Shown: positions 34,497 through 43,840 of the stretch, piece after piece
Layout of the letters: each line of letters begins with the position of its first letter
Numbering within the stretch: position 1 is the stretch's first letter
Assembly: GCF_002005425.1 (NCBI RefSeq)
Contig: NZ_CP019704.1
Location: 1,632,001-1,696,000, forward strand
Length of the DNA: 64,000 nucleotides
From: Polaribacter sp. BM10
GTDB taxonomy: Bacteria; Bacteroidota; Bacteroidia; Flavobacteriales; Flavobacteriaceae
Direction of reading: 5' to 3'
Notes under the pieces: model-generated
The model's database searches: none
Told to the model about the DNA's origin: nothing
The model's input: only the letters and a program-made list of their open reading frames with translations
Translations under genes and position numbers: made by a program

Positions 34497-35831
34497 TTAT
34501 AAACTTCTTACTGCTTTTTTAAATTTTCTTCCTCTGTCTTCGTAATTTTCAAACAAATCGAAACTTGCACACGCAGGCGATAATAAAACGGTGTCGCCTT
34601 TTTCCGATAATTTATGCGCTACTTTTACAGCTTCTTCTGCTCCAGCAGTTTCAACCACAATATCTACAACATTTTCGAATGTATTTTTTATTTTTTCGTT
34701 ATCAATACCCAAACAAACAATAGCCTTTACTTTTTCTCTTACCAATGGCAAAAGATCGTTATAATCGTTTCCTTTATCTACACCTCCAACTATCCAAACG
34801 GTTTGTTTATTCATGCATTCTAAAGCATAAAATGTTGCATTTACATTTGTAGCTTTAGAATCGTTTATATATTCTACCCCTTCTATTTTAGCAACATTTT
34901 CTAAACGATGCTCTACACCTTCAAAATCTTCTAAACTTTCTTTTATCGCCTGCTTTCTTGCATTTAATAATTGCGCAGCCATTGTTGCTGCCATTGCATT
35001 TTTAACGTTATGTTTTCCTTTTACTGATAAAGATGATATAGGCATATTAAATGTGTCTTTATTTATATTAATCGTTATGTTATTATTTTTTACAAACGCA
35101 CCAAACTCTAATTCTTTTTCTAGAGAAAATGGTACTAATTTTGCTGATGTTTTATTGTTTTCTAACCAATTATTTATAGTTGCATCATCTGCATCATATA
35201 TTAAATAATCGGTACTTTTTTGATTTTTAGTGATTCTAAATTTAGATGCTACATATTCACTAAAATTATTATTATATCGATCTAAATGATCTGGTGTAAT
35301 ATTCGTTAGAATAGCAATATGACTATTAAAATCTTCTATACCATCTAACTGAAAGCTACTTAATTCTAACACGTAATTATCAAAATTTTCTTCTGCTACT
35401 TGCTGCGCAAAACTATCGCCAATATTACCTGCTACACCAACATTTAAATTCGCTCTTTTTAAAATATGATGCGTTAATAATGTTGTGGTAGTTTTTCCAT
35501 TAGAACCCGTAATACCAATAATATTTGCATTGGTATATTTTACTGCAAACTCAATTTCTGAAATTACTTTAACACCCAATTCTTTCAATTTTAAAATCAA
35601 AGGAACAGTATCAGGAATCCCAGGACTCTTCATTACTAAATCTGCATTTAGCAATTCACTTTCAGTGTGTTTCCCTTCCTCAAAAACTATATTATTATTT
35701 AAAAGAACTTCTTTATATTTTTTAGCAATCACACCTTTATCAGAAACAAAAACTTCAAAACCTTTTTGTTTTCCTAAAAGAGCTGTTCCTACTCCACTTT
35801 CTCCTGCACCAAGAATTACTAACCTTTTCAC
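34497..35831 (-). CDS. murD: UDP-N-acetylmuramoyl-L-alanine--D-glutamate ligase
   Basis: MurD adds D-glutamate to UDP-MurNAc-Ala. The N-terminal Rossmann part begins RLVILGAGESGVGTALL, the ATP site is GITGSNGKTTTTLL, and ILTNITPDHLDRY, DSKATNVNATFYAL and LLSPACASFDLF complete the signature. I choose the GTG at 35831, two bases after the mraY stop and just before KRLVIL; a longer frame from a TTG at 35891 would overlap mraY by about 55 bp and add an unrelated extension. With this start it has 444 residues, the normal size. Confidence 0.95.
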   Translation of the reverse strand: MKRLVILGAGESGVGTALLGKQKGFEVFVSDKGVIAKKYKEVLLNNNIVFEEGKHTESELLNADLVMKSPGIPDTVPLILKLKELGVKVISEIEFAVKYTNANIIGITGSNGKTTTTLLTHHILKRANLNVGVAGNIGDSFAQQVAEENFDNYVLELSSFQLDGIEDFNSHIAILTNITPDHLDRYNNNFSEYVASKFRITKNQKSTDYLIYDADDATINNWLENNKTSAKLVPFSLEKELEFGAFVKNNNITININKDTFNMPISSLSVKGKHNVKNAMAATMAAQLLNARKQAIKESLEDFEGVEHRLENVAKIEGVEYINDSKATNVNATFYALECMNKQTVWIVGGVDKGNDYNDLLPLVREKVKAIVCLGIDNEKIKNTFENVVDIVVETAGAEEAVKVAHKLSEKGDTVLLSPACASFDLFENYEDRGRKFKKAVRSL

Positions 35832-35833
35832 AA

Positions 35834-37060
35834 CTATCTTAACTTTAAGGTTACAATTGTAAAAACAGCTAACAGAATACCTATTACCCAAAAACGCACA
35901 ACAATTTTACTCTCGTGATAGTTTAATTTTTGATAATGATGATGCAATGGCGACATTTTAAAAATCCTTCTTCCTTCTCCGTATTTTTTTCTTGTGTATT
36001 TAAACCAAGAAACCTGCATAATCACAGACAAATTTTCGATTACAAAAATTCCGGCTAGTATTGGTAACAATAATTCTTTTCGAATTGCAATTGCTATAAC
36101 TGCTATAATTCCTCCGATTGTTAAACTACCTGTATCACCCATAAAAACTTGTGCCGGATACGTGTTGTACCATAAAAAACCAATTAACGCACCTGCAAAA
36201 GCAAGTATAAAAACGGTCATTTCTCCAGAATTGGGTATATACATTACATCTAAATAATCGGCAAAAATTATGTTACCAGAAACCCATGCAAAAACAGCAA
36301 GTGTTACTACCATTATTGCAGACGAACCCGCAGCTAAACCATCAATTCCGTCTGTTAAATTTGCTCCGTTAGAAATTCCTGTTACAATAAAAACCGTAAT
36401 AAAAATGAAAACTATCCAACCGTATTTTTCAAAACCTTCACCCAAAAACGATAAAGCCTTTGAATACTCTAATTCATTATTTTTCATAAACGGAACCGTA
36501 GTTTTTGTTGACTTATGTGCTTCACCAAAAACTTTAATTTTTCCGTTTGCTTGCAGTACTTGTTGCTCTACAGGCAATTGTTCTTTTATAGTTACATCAT
36601 CATGAAAATATAACATAGAACCTACAATTACACCCAAACCAACTTGACCTAAAACTTTAAATTTCCCTTTTAAACCTGCTTTATCTTTTTTAAATACTTT
36701 TATATAATCGTCTATAAACCCAATTAATCCCATCCAAACCGTGGTTATTAATAAAATAATGATGTAAACATTATCTAACTTCGCTAACAAAATTGCCGGA
36801 ATTAGAGTAGCAAAAATTATAATAACACCTCCCATAGTTGGTGTTCCTGCCTTTTGCACTTGCCCTTCTAAACCTAAATCTCTTATAGATTCTCCTACCT
36901 GTTGTTTTTGTAAAAACTTTATTATTCTTTTACCGTAAACCGTAGATATTACTAGTGATAAAATAAAAGCTGCTGCAGCTCTAAATGTTATAAACTGAAA
37001 CACACTAGCTCCAGGAAAACTAAAATGATTTTCTAAATATTGAAATAAATAATACAGCAT
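35834..37060 (-). CDS. mraY: Phospho-N-acetylmuramoyl-pentapeptide transferase
   Basis: MraY forms lipid I from UDP-MurNAc-pentapeptide and undecaprenyl phosphate. Ten membrane helices and the signatures [48 protein letters not shown] and the cytoplasmic [10 protein letters not shown] near the C-terminus are all present. The 408 residues include a soluble insertion of about 50 residues (about 157-215) between helices, seen in other Bacteroidetes MraY proteins. Confidence 0.97.
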   Translation of the reverse strand: MLYYLFQYLENHFSFPGASVFQFITFRAAAAFILSLVISTVYGKRIIKFLQKQQVGESIRDLGLEGQVQKAGTPTMGGVIIIFATLIPAILLAKLDNVYIIILLITTVWMGLIGFIDDYIKVFKKDKAGLKGKFKVLGQVGLGVIVGSMLYFHDDVTIKEQLPVEQQVLQANGKIKVFGEAHKSTKTTVPFMKNNELEYSKALSFLGEGFEKYGWIVFIFITVFIVTGISNGANLTDGIDGLAAGSSAIMVVTLAVFAWVSGNIIFADYLDVMYIPNSGEMTVFILAFAGALIGFLWYNTYPAQVFMGDTGSLTIGGIIAVIAIAIRKELLLPILAGIFVIENLSVIMQVSWFKYTRKKYGEGRRIFKMSPLHHHYQKLNYHESKIVVRFWVIGILLAVFTIVTLKLR

Positions 37061-37062
37061 TC

Positions 37063-38529
37063 TTATAAATTGTTAAGTTGATTGAAACAGTTTTTAACCT
37101 CTTCTAAATCATCAAAATGAGTACGAATACCATTTATTTCTTGATAATTTTCATGTCCTTTTCCTGCGATTAATATGATATCACCAGCATTAGAAAACTT
37201 ACATGCAGTTTTAATTGCTTGCTTTCTATCTAAAACTGTTAATGTTTTTCTGTAATTTTCTGATGAAACTCCGGCTTCCATTTCTTCTAAAATGGTTTGC
37301 GGATTTTCTGTTCTTGGATTATCTGATGTAAATACTACTTGATTACTTAATTGAGCAGCTATGTTAGCCATTTTAGGTCTCTTCGTTTTATCTCTATCTC
37401 CACCACAACCAACTACCGTAATTACTTGCTCGTTACCAGTTCTAATATCATTAATAGTTTCTAAAACATTCTTTAAAGCATCTGGCGTGTGTGCATAATC
37501 TACAATTGCCGTAACGCCATCTTTAGAAACTACATATTCAAAACGACCACTTACACTTTCTAACTGGCTCACGATAGTTAATACCTCTAATTTTTCTAAG
37601 CCTAATAACTCTGCAGTCGCAATTATTGCAGTAAGGTTGTAAATATTAAAAACACCAATTAGCTTCGTCCAAACTTCAACACCATCAACAGTTATTAAAG
37701 TACCAGACAATTGCTTTTCTAAAATTTTAGCTTTAAAATCTGCAATTGTTTTTAAAGCATAAGTTTTTTTAGTAGCTCGTGTATTTTGCAACATGTAACT
37801 ACCATTTTTATCATCTAAATTTGTTAATGCAAATGCATTTTTAGGCAAAGCATCAAAAAATTCTTTTTTCACATTTCTATATTCTGCAAATGTTTCATGG
37901 TAATCTAAATGATCATGAGAAAGATTTGTAAAAATTCCGCCAGCAAAAACTAAACCTTCCGTTCTTTTTTGATGAATTCCATGAGAACTCACTTCCATAA
38001 AACAGAAATCAACACCAGCATCTACCATTTTATCTAAATAACTATTTATTGCAACCGAATCTGGTGTTGTATGCGTTGCTTTAAACTCATCATTATCTAC
38101 TAAAACTTTTACAGTAGACAATAAACCAACTTTGTAACCCGCTTTTTTAAATAATTGATACAATAATGTTGCAATGGTTGTTTTACCATTTGTACCCGTT
38201 ACACCGATTAATGGTAATTTAGAAGACGGATTGTCATAATAATTCGAAGCTATTATCGCTAAAGCAACATTTGTATCAACAACTTTTACGTATGTAATTC
38301 CTTCAATTATTTCTAATGGAAATTCTTGACAAACAATTACAGTTGCACCTAAACCAATTGCTTTCTCTATAAATAAATGACCATCTACAGAAACACCTTT
38401 TAAAGCAACAAAAACATCGTTTTTTACAATATTTCTAGAATCGAAAACAACAGCATTTACATCAACATTTGTTGAACCTGAAACCTCTTCTATAGAAACC
38501 TTATATAATATGTCTTTTAAATTTTTCAG
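37063..38529 (-). CDS. murE: UDP-MurNAc-tripeptide synthetase MurE, apparent CTG start
   Basis: MurE adds the third stem residue to UDP-MurNAc-Ala-Glu. The frame is uninterrupted from 38544 to 37063. The N-terminal domain starts [15 protein letters not shown], the ATP site is [16 protein letters not shown], and [18 protein letters not shown] and [10 protein letters not shown] follow; DNPR is typical of meso-diaminopimelate-adding enzymes. No ATG, GTG or TTG occurs in the frame before 38163, which would remove 122 residues including the ATP site. The conserved N-terminus begins at a CTG at 38529, one base after the ftsI stop. With it the protein has 488 residues, the usual length. Either CTG initiates, or a sequence error hides an ATG. 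Confidence 0.93.
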   Translation of the reverse strand: MKNLKDILYKVSIEEVSGSTNVDVNAVVFDSRNIVKNDVFVALKGVSVDGHLFIEKAIGLGATVIVCQEFPLEIIEGITYVKVVDTNVALAIIASNYYDNPSSKLPLIGVTGTNGKTTIATLLYQLFKKAGYKVGLLSTVKVLVDNDEFKATHTTPDSVAINSYLDKMVDAGVDFCFMEVSSHGIHQKRTEGLVFAGGIFTNLSHDHLDYHETFAEYRNVKKEFFDALPKNAFALTNLDDKNGSYMLQNTRATKKTYALKTIADFKAKILEKQLSGTLITVDGVEVWTKLIGVFNIYNLTAIIATAELLGLEKLEVLTIVSQLESVSGRFEYVVSKDGVTAIVDYAHTPDALKNVLETINDIRTGNEQVITVVGCGGDRDKTKRPKMANIAAQLSNQVVFTSDNPRTENPQTILEEMEAGVSSENYRKTLTVLDRKQAIKTACKFSNAGDIILIAGKGHENYQEINGIRTHFDDLEEVKNCFNQLNNL

Positions 38530-38530
38530 C

Positions 38531-40546
38531 TTATGAGAGTTTTAATATGATTGTTTGCCCCTTTACTAACTTTTGTCCTTTTTTTAAAGATTGATATGTT
38601 ACTCTACCAACTCCAGAAATTTTTACTGTCAATCCAATATTTTCTAATAATGAAAGCGCATCCATACCAGACATTCCTTTCACATTCGGAATTTTAGTAT
38701 AGTTTTTAGCTAACGAATTATCATATTTAGCATACGATTTTTCTATTTCGTCAAATTTAACATCATCATCTACAGACTGATTATCTATTGGCGTTGTTGT
38801 ATAAATTTTCTGAGCAATTTCTTTAAAAACTGGTCCCGCAACCGTAGCTCCGTAATATCCTTTTTCTTTCTTCGGATCATGCACCACTACAATACAAGAA
38901 TATTTTGGGTTATCTGCCGGAAAAAAACCAGCAAATGACGCCACATAATGCTTATTAGAATATCCGGCAGCTACTGTTTTACCATTCTCATCTTTATGTC
39001 TTGGTAAATATTTTTTTGCCGTTCCTGTTTTTCCTGCCATAGAAAAATTAGACGAATAAATGTTTTTTGCCGTTCCTTTTTCTACAACATTTTCCATCAC
39101 TTTTCTAATTTTACTTAGCGTTTCATCAGAAGCAATTTTAGAATTTAAAACTTCGGTTTCAAAAACCTTTTCTGTCTTATCTTGCCTTCTTAATTCTTTA
39201 ATAAACCTTGGCTTTACCATTACACCGTTATTTGCCACCGCATTGTAAAACATAAGCGTTTGCATTGGCGTTACAGAAATACCATAACCCCAAGACATCC
39301 ATTCTAAAGAAATTTTATTCCATCCTTTGTCTGATGGTTTTGGTACCACAGGAACACCTTCTCCTTTAATTTGAAAACCAATTAGTTTTGTAAAACCATA
39401 TGCACCTAGCTTTTCTATAAACTTCTCTGGTTTTTTATCGTAATGCTTTCTTATTAACTTAACAATACCAACATTCGAAGAAACCTCAAAAACTCTTCCG
39501 GCAGAAATTTTACCATAACCACCTCTATGAGAATCTTCTACCTTAGAACCATGTATAAATATTCTTCCTTTTTCTGTATCGACAACTGTAGATGTATCTA
39601 TCACCTTATCATCTAAAGCAGCCATTAAACTTGCCAATTTAAAAGTAGAACCTGGTTCGTGACTTTCCCAAACAGCATAATTTCTTTTCTCGTAATATTT
39701 TCCTTTTTTAGTTCTACCTAAGTTAGAAATAGCTTTAATCTCTCCTGTGGCTGTTTCCATAACTACAGCACAACCATGATCTGCTTCAAAATACTCTAAC
39801 CTTCTTAACAACGCATGATGAGTAATATCCTGAATGTTAACATCTATCGTAGTAATTATATCATGACCATCTATTGGCTCTTTTTCATTATAATCTGTAA
39901 TTGGTTTCCATTGATTCTTTGCAATTTTCTGCTCCCATCTTAAACCGTTTTCACCTTGCATGTAATCTGCAAAAGCACCTTCTATACCAGCCTCTCCTCT
40001 AAAATCGTCATAACCAATTGTTCTTTCTGCAATTTTACCAATCGGATGCTCTCTTTCTGTTCTATGTTTTGCAATAAAACCACCTCTATAAACTCCCAAG
40101 TTAAAAATTGGAAACTTCTTCATTTTCAAATAATCGGTATAGCCAATATTTCTAGCGATTAGATAATATCTTCTTTTCTTGTTTTTTGCAGCTCTTAATC
40201 TTTTTTGATGATACGCAACTGACTTACCCAACATTTTAGAAAGCTCTTTAGAAAGCGCCACAATATTATCTTCAAAAACATCACTATTTACAGTAACCAA
40301 GTCCATGTAAATATTAAACTTAGACATCGATGTTGCTAACAAATTACCGTCTGCCGCATACACGTTACCTTTATTTGCGTATATAGTATCTTGCCTTACT
40401 GTTAATTCTGTTGCTAACTCTCTGTATTTATCTCCTTGAACATATTGAAGATTAATAACCCGAACAATTATAGCAAGTAAAAACACGGTCATAAAAGCAG
40501 CCACCATGTAAAACCTAGTAAGAATGCTTTTTTTATGTGTTGCCAA
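38531..40546 (-). CDS. ftsI: Septal transpeptidase FtsI (PBP3-like) with PASTA domain
   Basis: A class B penicillin-binding protein crosslinking septal peptidoglycan. One N-terminal membrane helix (about 13-32) is followed by the dimerisation domain (RELATELTVRQDTIYANKG; about 45-225) and the transpeptidase domain with STFK at 300-303, SSN (in EVSSNVGIVK) and KTGTAKKY. A single PASTA domain (IPNVKGMSGMDALSLLENIGL) ends the 671 residues. The start is TTG at 40546, two bases after the ftsL stop; the first ATG would delete the basic segment before the membrane anchor. Confidence 0.96.
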   Translation of the reverse strand: MATHKKSILTRFYMVAAFMTVFLLAIIVRVINLQYVQGDKYRELATELTVRQDTIYANKGNVYAADGNLLATSMSKFNIYMDLVTVNSDVFEDNIVALSKELSKMLGKSVAYHQKRLRAAKNKKRRYYLIARNIGYTDYLKMKKFPIFNLGVYRGGFIAKHRTEREHPIGKIAERTIGYDDFRGEAGIEGAFADYMQGENGLRWEQKIAKNQWKPITDYNEKEPIDGHDIITTIDVNIQDITHHALLRRLEYFEADHGCAVVMETATGEIKAISNLGRTKKGKYYEKRNYAVWESHEPGSTFKLASLMAALDDKVIDTSTVVDTEKGRIFIHGSKVEDSHRGGYGKISAGRVFEVSSNVGIVKLIRKHYDKKPEKFIEKLGAYGFTKLIGFQIKGEGVPVVPKPSDKGWNKISLEWMSWGYGISVTPMQTLMFYNAVANNGVMVKPRFIKELRRQDKTEKVFETEVLNSKIASDETLSKIRKVMENVVEKGTAKNIYSSNFSMAGKTGTAKKYLPRHKDENGKTVAAGYSNKHYVASFAGFFPADNPKYSCIVVVHDPKKEKGYYGATVAGPVFKEIAQKIYTTTPIDNQSVDDDVKFDEIEKSYAKYDNSLAKNYTKIPNVKGMSGMDALSLLENIGLTVKISGVGRVTYQSLKKGQKLVKGQTIILKLS

Positions 40547-40548
40547 TT

Positions 40549-40878
40549 TTAATCGTTTTTATAAGTTACTTTTATTTTCTTCGGAGGAGTTTTAGAAGGC
40601 TCTAAACCTCTACTTTTTGCTTTTTCTCTGATACTAGATTCCATTTTCATTCTCATCAAAATCGTACCCGTATCTACATATTCTGCCCTTAACTCTCTTT
40701 TTAGCTTATTAAGATTAGAAATCTCTATTACTTTTTTATCTGCCTTATGTGAGCTAGATATCATTACCAACAACAATACAACTACAAAAATGATAATGCG
40801 CCAATTTTTAAATGCAGATTCATCGGTAAGGAAACTTCCTCGCAAAAAACCGTATACATTTTTTTTAACCTTAGACAT
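40549..40878 (-). CDS. ftsL: FtsL-like divisome protein
   Basis: A 109-residue bitopic protein: cytoplasmic basic N-terminus, one membrane helix (about 27-43, WRIIIFVVVLLLVMISS), then a periplasmic coiled coil (VIEISNLNKLKRELRAEYVDTG). This topology and its position between rsmH and ftsI identify the FtsL-like family of Bacteroidetes (often annotated as S-adenosyl-methyltransferase-associated). The C-terminus KARGLEPSKTPP-like end matches that family. It would form a complex with FtsQ and a FtsB equivalent. Confidence 0.88.
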   Translation of the reverse strand: MSKVKKNVYGFLRGSFLTDESAFKNWRIIIFVVVLLLVMISSSHKADKKVIEISNLNKLKRELRAEYVDTGTILMRMKMESSIREKAKSRGLEPSKTPPKKIKVTYKND

Positions 40879-40879
40879 T

Positions 40880-41779
40880 CTACTTTTTTATTGTTGCAAT
40901 TCTTAATTTAGCGCTGCGAGCCCTATTATTTGTGTTAATTTCCTGTGGGGTAGGTACTATCAACTTCCCGACTTTCTGCAAAGGTTCACTTGTGTTTCCA
41001 AAAAAATCTTTTTCGGGCTCGCCACTAAATAATCCTGTTCTTATAAATCTTTTTACCAACCTATCTTCTAAAGAATGATATGAGATCACACTCAATCGCC
41101 CTTCTTCTTTTAATAGACTTGGCATTTGTTGTAAAAATTCTTTTAAAACATCCAATTCCTCATTTACCTCAATTCTAATTGCCTGAAATATTTGAGCTAA
41201 AATCTTATGTTCTTTCGCTTTAGGCAAAAATCTTTGCAAAGCTTCTTTTAACTGAAAACTAGTCTCTATCTTCTCTTGTTCTCTTTTCTCTACAATCGTT
41301 TTTGCTATATTTCTAGAGTTTCTTAACTCACCATACAAAAACAATATTTCTGCAAGTTTTTCTTCAGAATAATTTGCAATAATTTCTTTTGCTGAAATTT
41401 TAGATTTCTGATTCATTCTCATATCCAAATCTCCATCGAAACGAATCGAAAAACCTCTTTCTGCTTCATCAAATTGATGAGAAGAAACACCTAAATCAGC
41501 TAAAACACCATCAACCTTTCTAACTCCATGAAACCTTAAAAATCTAGAAATGTATCTAAAATTTTCTGGTATCAATGTAAACCGAGGATCATCAATAATA
41601 TTTTCTAAAGCGTCTGGATCTTGATCAAAACCAAACAATCGACCATCCTCACCTAATCGATTTAAAATCTCTCTTGAGTGTCCGCCACCGCCAAAAGTTA
41701 CATCCACATACACTCCGTCTTGCTTAATCGCAAGAGCATCTACACTTTCTTTTAATAAAACCGGACTATGATAATTCAT
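40880..41779 (-). CDS. rsmH: 16S rRNA (cytosine-1402-N4)-methyltransferase
   Basis: RsmH (MraW) methylates C1402 of 16S rRNA. The protein begins MNYHSPVLLKESVDAL; the SAM-binding motif is VDVTFGGGGHSREIL, followed by FDQDPDALE, GVLADLGVSSHQFDE and the C-terminal ISYHSLEDRLVKRF and NNRARSAKLRIA. From the ATG at 41779 it has 299 residues and overlaps the mraZ stop by 14 bp, showing translational coupling. Confidence 0.97.
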   Translation of the reverse strand: MNYHSPVLLKESVDALAIKQDGVYVDVTFGGGGHSREILNRLGEDGRLFGFDQDPDALENIIDDPRFTLIPENFRYISRFLRFHGVRKVDGVLADLGVSSHQFDEAERGFSIRFDGDLDMRMNQKSKISAKEIIANYSEEKLAEILFLYGELRNSRNIAKTIVEKREQEKIETSFQLKEALQRFLPKAKEHKILAQIFQAIRIEVNEELDVLKEFLQQMPSLLKEEGRLSVISYHSLEDRLVKRFIRTGLFSGEPEKDFFGNTSEPLQKVGKLIVPTPQEINTNNRARSAKLRIATIKK

Positions 41780-42233
41780 CAAATTCTGTATTTCCCATTA
41801 CCTCTTCAGCTAAATCTGCAAAATCTAAAGCAGCATCATCAATAGCTTTCTCATAATTATCCTTATCCCAAATTTCTATTATATTTACAGCAGAAGACAA
41901 CACAACTTGTTTCTTAATACTAGCAAATTCACATAAATCTTTAGGAATCAAAACCCTACCAGCAGCATCAAATTCTACAATTTTAACACCCGCTGTAAAC
42001 CTTCTAATAAAATCATTATTCTTTTTAACAAACTTGTTAAGTTTATTAAGTTTGCTCATCATTTTATTCCATTCTTCCATAGAATACAATTCTAAACACG
42101 GCTGAAAAACAGCTCTTTTTATTACAAAACCCTCATTTAAAATTGGTTGCAACTGCTTCTTTAGAGCTGATGAGAACATCACTCTACCTTTAGCATCTGC
42201 CTTACATTCGTATGTACCAATTAGATTTATCAC
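41766..42233 (-). CDS. mraZ: Transcriptional regulator MraZ
   Basis: A double-AbrB-fold regulator of the division operon. The first half has GTYECKADAKGRVMFSSALKKQL and the second FTAGVKIVEFDAAGRVLIPKDLCEFA, the two DxxGRhxhP-type repeats that form the ring-shaped DNA-binding surface. Length 155 is normal. It is the first gene of the dcw cluster, and its expected operator (three 10-bp repeats) is visible immediately upstream. Confidence 0.95.
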   Translation of the reverse strand: MINLIGTYECKADAKGRVMFSSALKKQLQPILNEGFVIKRAVFQPCLELYSMEEWNKMMSKLNKLNKFVKKNNDFIRRFTAGVKIVEFDAAGRVLIPKDLCEFASIKKQVVLSSAVNIIEIWDKDNYEKAIDDAALDFADLAEEVMGNTEFDELS

Positions 42234-42259
42234 AAATAAGAATATCGTTTTACAGATAT

Positions 42260-42302
42260 CAAAAATATATAAATTTTACCACTTTTTACCACTTTTTACC
42301 AC
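42260..42302 (-). promoter_or_regulatory. mraZ promoter with triple MraZ-box operator
   Basis: On the minus strand GTGGTAAAAA is repeated three times at exact 10-bp steps (plus-strand positions 42302-42293, 42292-42283, and a final copy ending about 42274), matching the tandem TGG-type, 10-bp-spaced boxes bound by MraZ in other bacteria. TATTTTTG (42267-42260) follows directly and fits the Bacteroidetes -7 box. The boxes therefore cover the region from about -13 to -42, where RNA polymerase would sit. Confidence 0.8.
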
Positions 42303-42408
42303 ATTGTTAATAAATAATTGATTTTCACTATTAAAAAACGGTCTATCACATCTTAAAAATTGAAATTGAGACAATTAGAAAAAGAATTTTTATGTTATAA
42401 AAAAGAAT

Positions 42409-42416
42409 TACATTTG
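42409..42416 (+). promoter_or_regulatory. -7 promoter element of the hydrolase-engB genes
   Basis: TACATTTG matches TAnnTTTG exactly and lies 22 bp before the ATG of the hydrolase gene. No convincing -33 TTG is visible at the usual distance. Confidence 0.4.
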
Positions 42417-42437
42417 CGATTAAGTAAAACGAATTGA

Positions 42438-43205
42438 ATGATGACTGAACAGTTAAAAACCGAAGGGAAATTTACATATGCAGAAGCAGGAGAAGGACCT
42501 GCAATTATTGTTTTACACGGACTTATGGGAGCCTTAAGTAACTTTGGCGCTACCTTTAATCATTTTTCTAGCAACGGCTATAAAGTTTTGATTCCGGAAT
42601 TACCCCTATACTCTTTACCTCTAATAAAAACGAATGTTAAAAACTTATCTAGTTTTTTAAAAGTTTTTATGGATTTTAAAGGAATAGACAACGCTATTCT
42701 ATTAGGAAATTCTTTAGGCGGACACATAGGTTTGTATTTTACAAAACATTACCAAGATAAAGTTAGTGCCTTAGTTTTAACAGGAAGCTCTGGATTGTAT
42801 GAAAAAGCAATGGGAGACAGTTTTCCGAAGCGAGGAAACTATGAGTTTATAGAAGAAAAAACAAAAGATGTTTTTTACGATCCTGCAATTGCCACAAAAG
42901 AACTAGTAGACGATGTTTTTAAAATTGTAAACGATAGAAACTCTGTAATAAGAACTTTGGCTATTGCTAAGAGTGCTATAAGACATAATATGGCAAATGA
43001 TTTACCAGACATGAAACAACCTACTTGTTTAATCTGGGGAAAACAAGACAGCGTAACACCACCGAAAGTTGCTGAAGATTTTCATAAACTTTTACCAGAC
43101 TCTGATTTATTTTGGATTGATAAATGCGGGCATGCAGCAATGATGGAAAGACCAGAAGAATTTAATTCTGTATTATCTAAATGGTTAATCGACAGAAATA
43201 TATAG
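42438..43205 (+). CDS. Alpha/beta hydrolase
   Basis: A 255-residue cytoplasmic serine hydrolase without signal peptide. The oxyanion region is LHGLMGALSNFG, the nucleophile elbow GNSLGGHIGLY (Ser), the acid IWGKQDSVTPP (Asp) and the base KCGHAAMMERPEEF (His). The short cap (about 125-180) resembles the MhpC/BioH-type hydrolases. A second ATG codon follows the first immediately. It runs 3 bp before engB, an association often seen in this group. The substrate cannot be told. Confidence 0.88.
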   Translation: MMTEQLKTEGKFTYAEAGEGPAIIVLHGLMGALSNFGATFNHFSSNGYKVLIPELPLYSLPLIKTNVKNLSSFLKVFMDFKGIDNAILLGNSLGGHIGLYFTKHYQDKVSALVLTGSSGLYEKAMGDSFPKRGNYEFIEEKTKDVFYDPAIATKELVDDVFKIVNDRNSVIRTLAIAKSAIRHNMANDLPDMKQPTCLIWGKQDSVTPPKVAEDFHKLLPDSDLFWIDKCGHAAMMERPEEFNSVLSKWLIDRNI

Positions 43206-43208
43206 ATC

Positions 43209-43820
43209 ATGAAAATTAAGTCTGCAGATTTTGTAATGAGTAACAGTAATGTTACCAATGCGCCAAAAGACAGAATACCAGAATATGCTTTTATAGGTCG
43301 ATCTAACGTGGGGAAATCTTCATTAATTAATATGTTAATGGAGCGTAAAGATTTAGCTAAAACTTCTGGAAAACCCGGAAAAACTCAACTTATTAATCAC
43401 TTTAAGATTAATAACGAGTGGTTTTTAGTTGATTTACCTGGTTATGGATACGCCCAAATTTCTAAGAAAAAAAGAGTAATATTTCAATATTTTATAGAGA
43501 ATTACTTTAAAGAAAGAGAACAACTAGTTTGTACTTTTGTTTTGATAGATTCTAGACACGATCCGCAAAAAATCGATTTAGACTTTATGCAGTTTTTAGG
43601 TGAAAATCAAATTCCGTTTTGTATTGTTTTTACAAAAGCAGATAAATTAAGTAGTTCTAAACTTAATAAGCAAATAACATCTTACAAGAAAAAATTATTA
43701 CAACATTGGGAAACTTTACCGACATCTTTTCTAACTTCTTCTTCTACAAGTCTTGGTAGAAAAGAGTTTTTAGACTTTATTGATGGCGTAAACCAAGACG
43801 TTGCTAAAGATTTTAAATAA
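43209..43820 (+). CDS. engB: Ribosome biogenesis GTPase YsxC/EngB
   Basis: A TRAFAC-class GTPase needed for assembly of the 50S subunit. G1 is GRSNVGKSSLIN, G2/switch I TSGKPGKTQLINHF, G3 DLPGYGYAQIS, G4 FTKADKL, and the G5-like SSSTSLGR. 203 residues, full length. Starts 3 bp after the hydrolase stop, so probably co-transcribed with it and with the following pseudouridine synthase gene. Confidence 0.97.
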   Translation: MKIKSADFVMSNSNVTNAPKDRIPEYAFIGRSNVGKSSLINMLMERKDLAKTSGKPGKTQLINHFKINNEWFLVDLPGYGYAQISKKKRVIFQYFIENYFKEREQLVCTFVLIDSRHDPQKIDLDFMQFLGENQIPFCIVFTKADKLSSSKLNKQITSYKKKLLQHWETLPTSFLTSSSTSLGRKEFLDFIDGVNQDVAKDFK

Positions 43821-43840
43821 ATTACTTCTACAAATTTACA

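Noticed and set aside
34497..35891. Extended murD N-terminus [20 protein letters not shown] from a TTG
   Set aside because: The extra residues overlap mraY and have no counterpart in MurD; the GTG at 35831 gives the normal family N-terminus.
37063..38163. Short 366-residue murE starting at TTG 38163, suggesting a truncated or frameshifted gene
   Set aside because: The frame is continuous upstream to 38544 and encodes the missing N-terminal domain including the ATP-binding motif, so the gene is complete and only its start codon is unusual.
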